Positions 63,101-64,000 of a stretch of 64,000 nt of DNA are shown piece after piece. Position numbers and translations under genes: made by a program. How positions within the stretch are numbered: position 1 is the first letter of the stretch; every line of letters starts with the position of its first letter. The stretch comes from Helicoverpa zea (Eukaryota > Arthropoda > Insecta > Lepidoptera > Noctuidae). Below the pieces are notes generated by a model that was not told the origin of the DNA, did not search any database, and saw only the letters and a program-made list of their open reading frames with translations. The stretch spans positions 7,318,501 through 7,382,500 of the forward strand of contig NC_061465.1 of NCBI RefSeq assembly GCF_022581195.2, written 5' to 3'.

Positions 63101-64000
63101 CCGACAGTAATAAAATATTTCCATAACTTGCAGCCTTGCACTCACCCTACGGCATACATGGTACCATCACCTAATATTACCATAGCCGAGTAATGAAACA
63201 TCGTTCCAACTTCATATGAAACAATAGCAATTTATTATTAAACTGTAATCTCGCCAGGCACTTCCACAGTAATGAGATAAATCCGCACCAAGTTCTCACT
63301 CATCTACGTAATTGCTTTATTACTTATGACTTTAATCTGTTAACGAAATTATGAGTTCAAAACTTCAGAGCCTTATTTAATTGTGTAAATAGTTCTCTGT
63401 GGAAAAATATTATACTTATTTTTATTAAATATAAAAATATATAAAGCTTTAAAAATGCCCTTTTGTTAATCTTTACCCGTCTTTAAAGATATGTTAAAAC
63501 CTTTATGATCTAGAAGTGCACAAGAAGTAGTAAACAGAACCACATTACGTCGATGGATATCAATAGCCCAGCAGCCTGACATAGCGAGGTAGATTAAATT
63601 CCAGACTTCATGATATTTATCACGAGCAGAGAAATAGATTCCGAGAGAAATAAAATAATTCTCAATTCAAAACAATTGTGAGATATTAAACAATTCCCTT
63701 TCAATGAACAAGTCTCAATTGCCAATAAATTACTTATCCTTAGACAATTCTGCGAAGCATACACCTATTGATAACTTCGAGTCTCTAATAGGCTCGATAA
63801 ATAATTCGCTTTGCATAGTGCGGGTCGATGTATAATCTAAAGACTATTAAACCCCAATAATCTAATAGAAAACGGGCTTAGTTTTAAACAGCCGTAAATC
63901 AATTTTGGCTCAAACCTCTAATTGAGTTACGCGAACAATTCAGATGGAAGATATCCGTTAAAGGTAATTTCCCTTAAATCTAAATTGAATTTTTGCTACA
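60180..64000. other. AT-rich DNA, no feature recognised
   Basis: There are no exons, RNA genes or repeats I can name. Frames of 60-110 codons at 60240-60748 are low in complexity and lack splice or family support. A short stretch at 61.08-61.20 kb is less AT-rich but non-coding in all frames. Confidence 0.5.

Overview
The window is nuclear DNA of an insect, almost certainly a moth or butterfly. It is AT-rich, has very long introns and very little coding sequence, and carries several interspersed repeats that I recognise as typical of Lepidoptera. These include tRNA-derived SINEs with the 'GTCGTGGTGGCCTAGTGGG' head, the 'CGGCCAAGTGCGAGTCGG' repeat, the 'CCCGTACCGGGATAAAATG' retroposon and the 'CCCACTGCTGGGCATAGG' tail. 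No prokaryotic-type gene organisation is present.

One host gene can be supported firmly, on the minus strand: the ASPP orthologue (apoptosis-stimulating of p53 protein; vertebrate TP53BP2/PPP1R13B, Drosophila ASPP). Three consecutive internal coding exons are visible at 24617-24471, 20716-20590 and 2747-2575, read right to left. Their splice sites and phases fit together exactly and encode the conserved coiled-coil half of ASPP. The C-terminal half (proline-rich region, ankyrin repeats, SH3) must lie beyond the left edge. A further minus-strand coding exon at 58154-57426 starts with an ATG just after an in-frame stop and ends in a consensus phase-0 donor. It could be the 5' coding exon of an ASPP isoform, since the phases are compatible, or the first exon of another gene. 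If it belongs to ASPP, almost the whole window is one transcription unit with introns of about 32.8, 3.8 and 17.8 kb.

The rest is intronic or intergenic DNA with transposons. The most substantial is a 2.7 kb minus-strand retroelement (about 45.70-48.42 kb) with a reverse transcriptase (active-site YLDDG), a Cys/His knuckle and a C-terminal PD-(D/E)XK-like endonuclease, interrupted by a single frameshift. A 0.2 kb 3'-end stub of the same family lies at 50.83-51.03 kb. DNA-transposon-like elements with inverted repeats lie at 7.20-7.55 kb (GC-rich), 10.20-11.65 kb (200-bp arms), 26.33-27.14 kb (THAP-type remnant), 27.90-29.71 kb (about 480-bp arms) and 59.95-60.18 kb (perfect 61-bp arms). SINE copies with target-site duplications lie at 19.30-19.70 and 36.05-36.46 kb, with fragments elsewhere. 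Three strong hairpins (49.36, 52.95 and 57.13 kb) do not belong to any repeat I recognise.

All calls rest on reading the sequence and on family knowledge; no alignment or database search was run.
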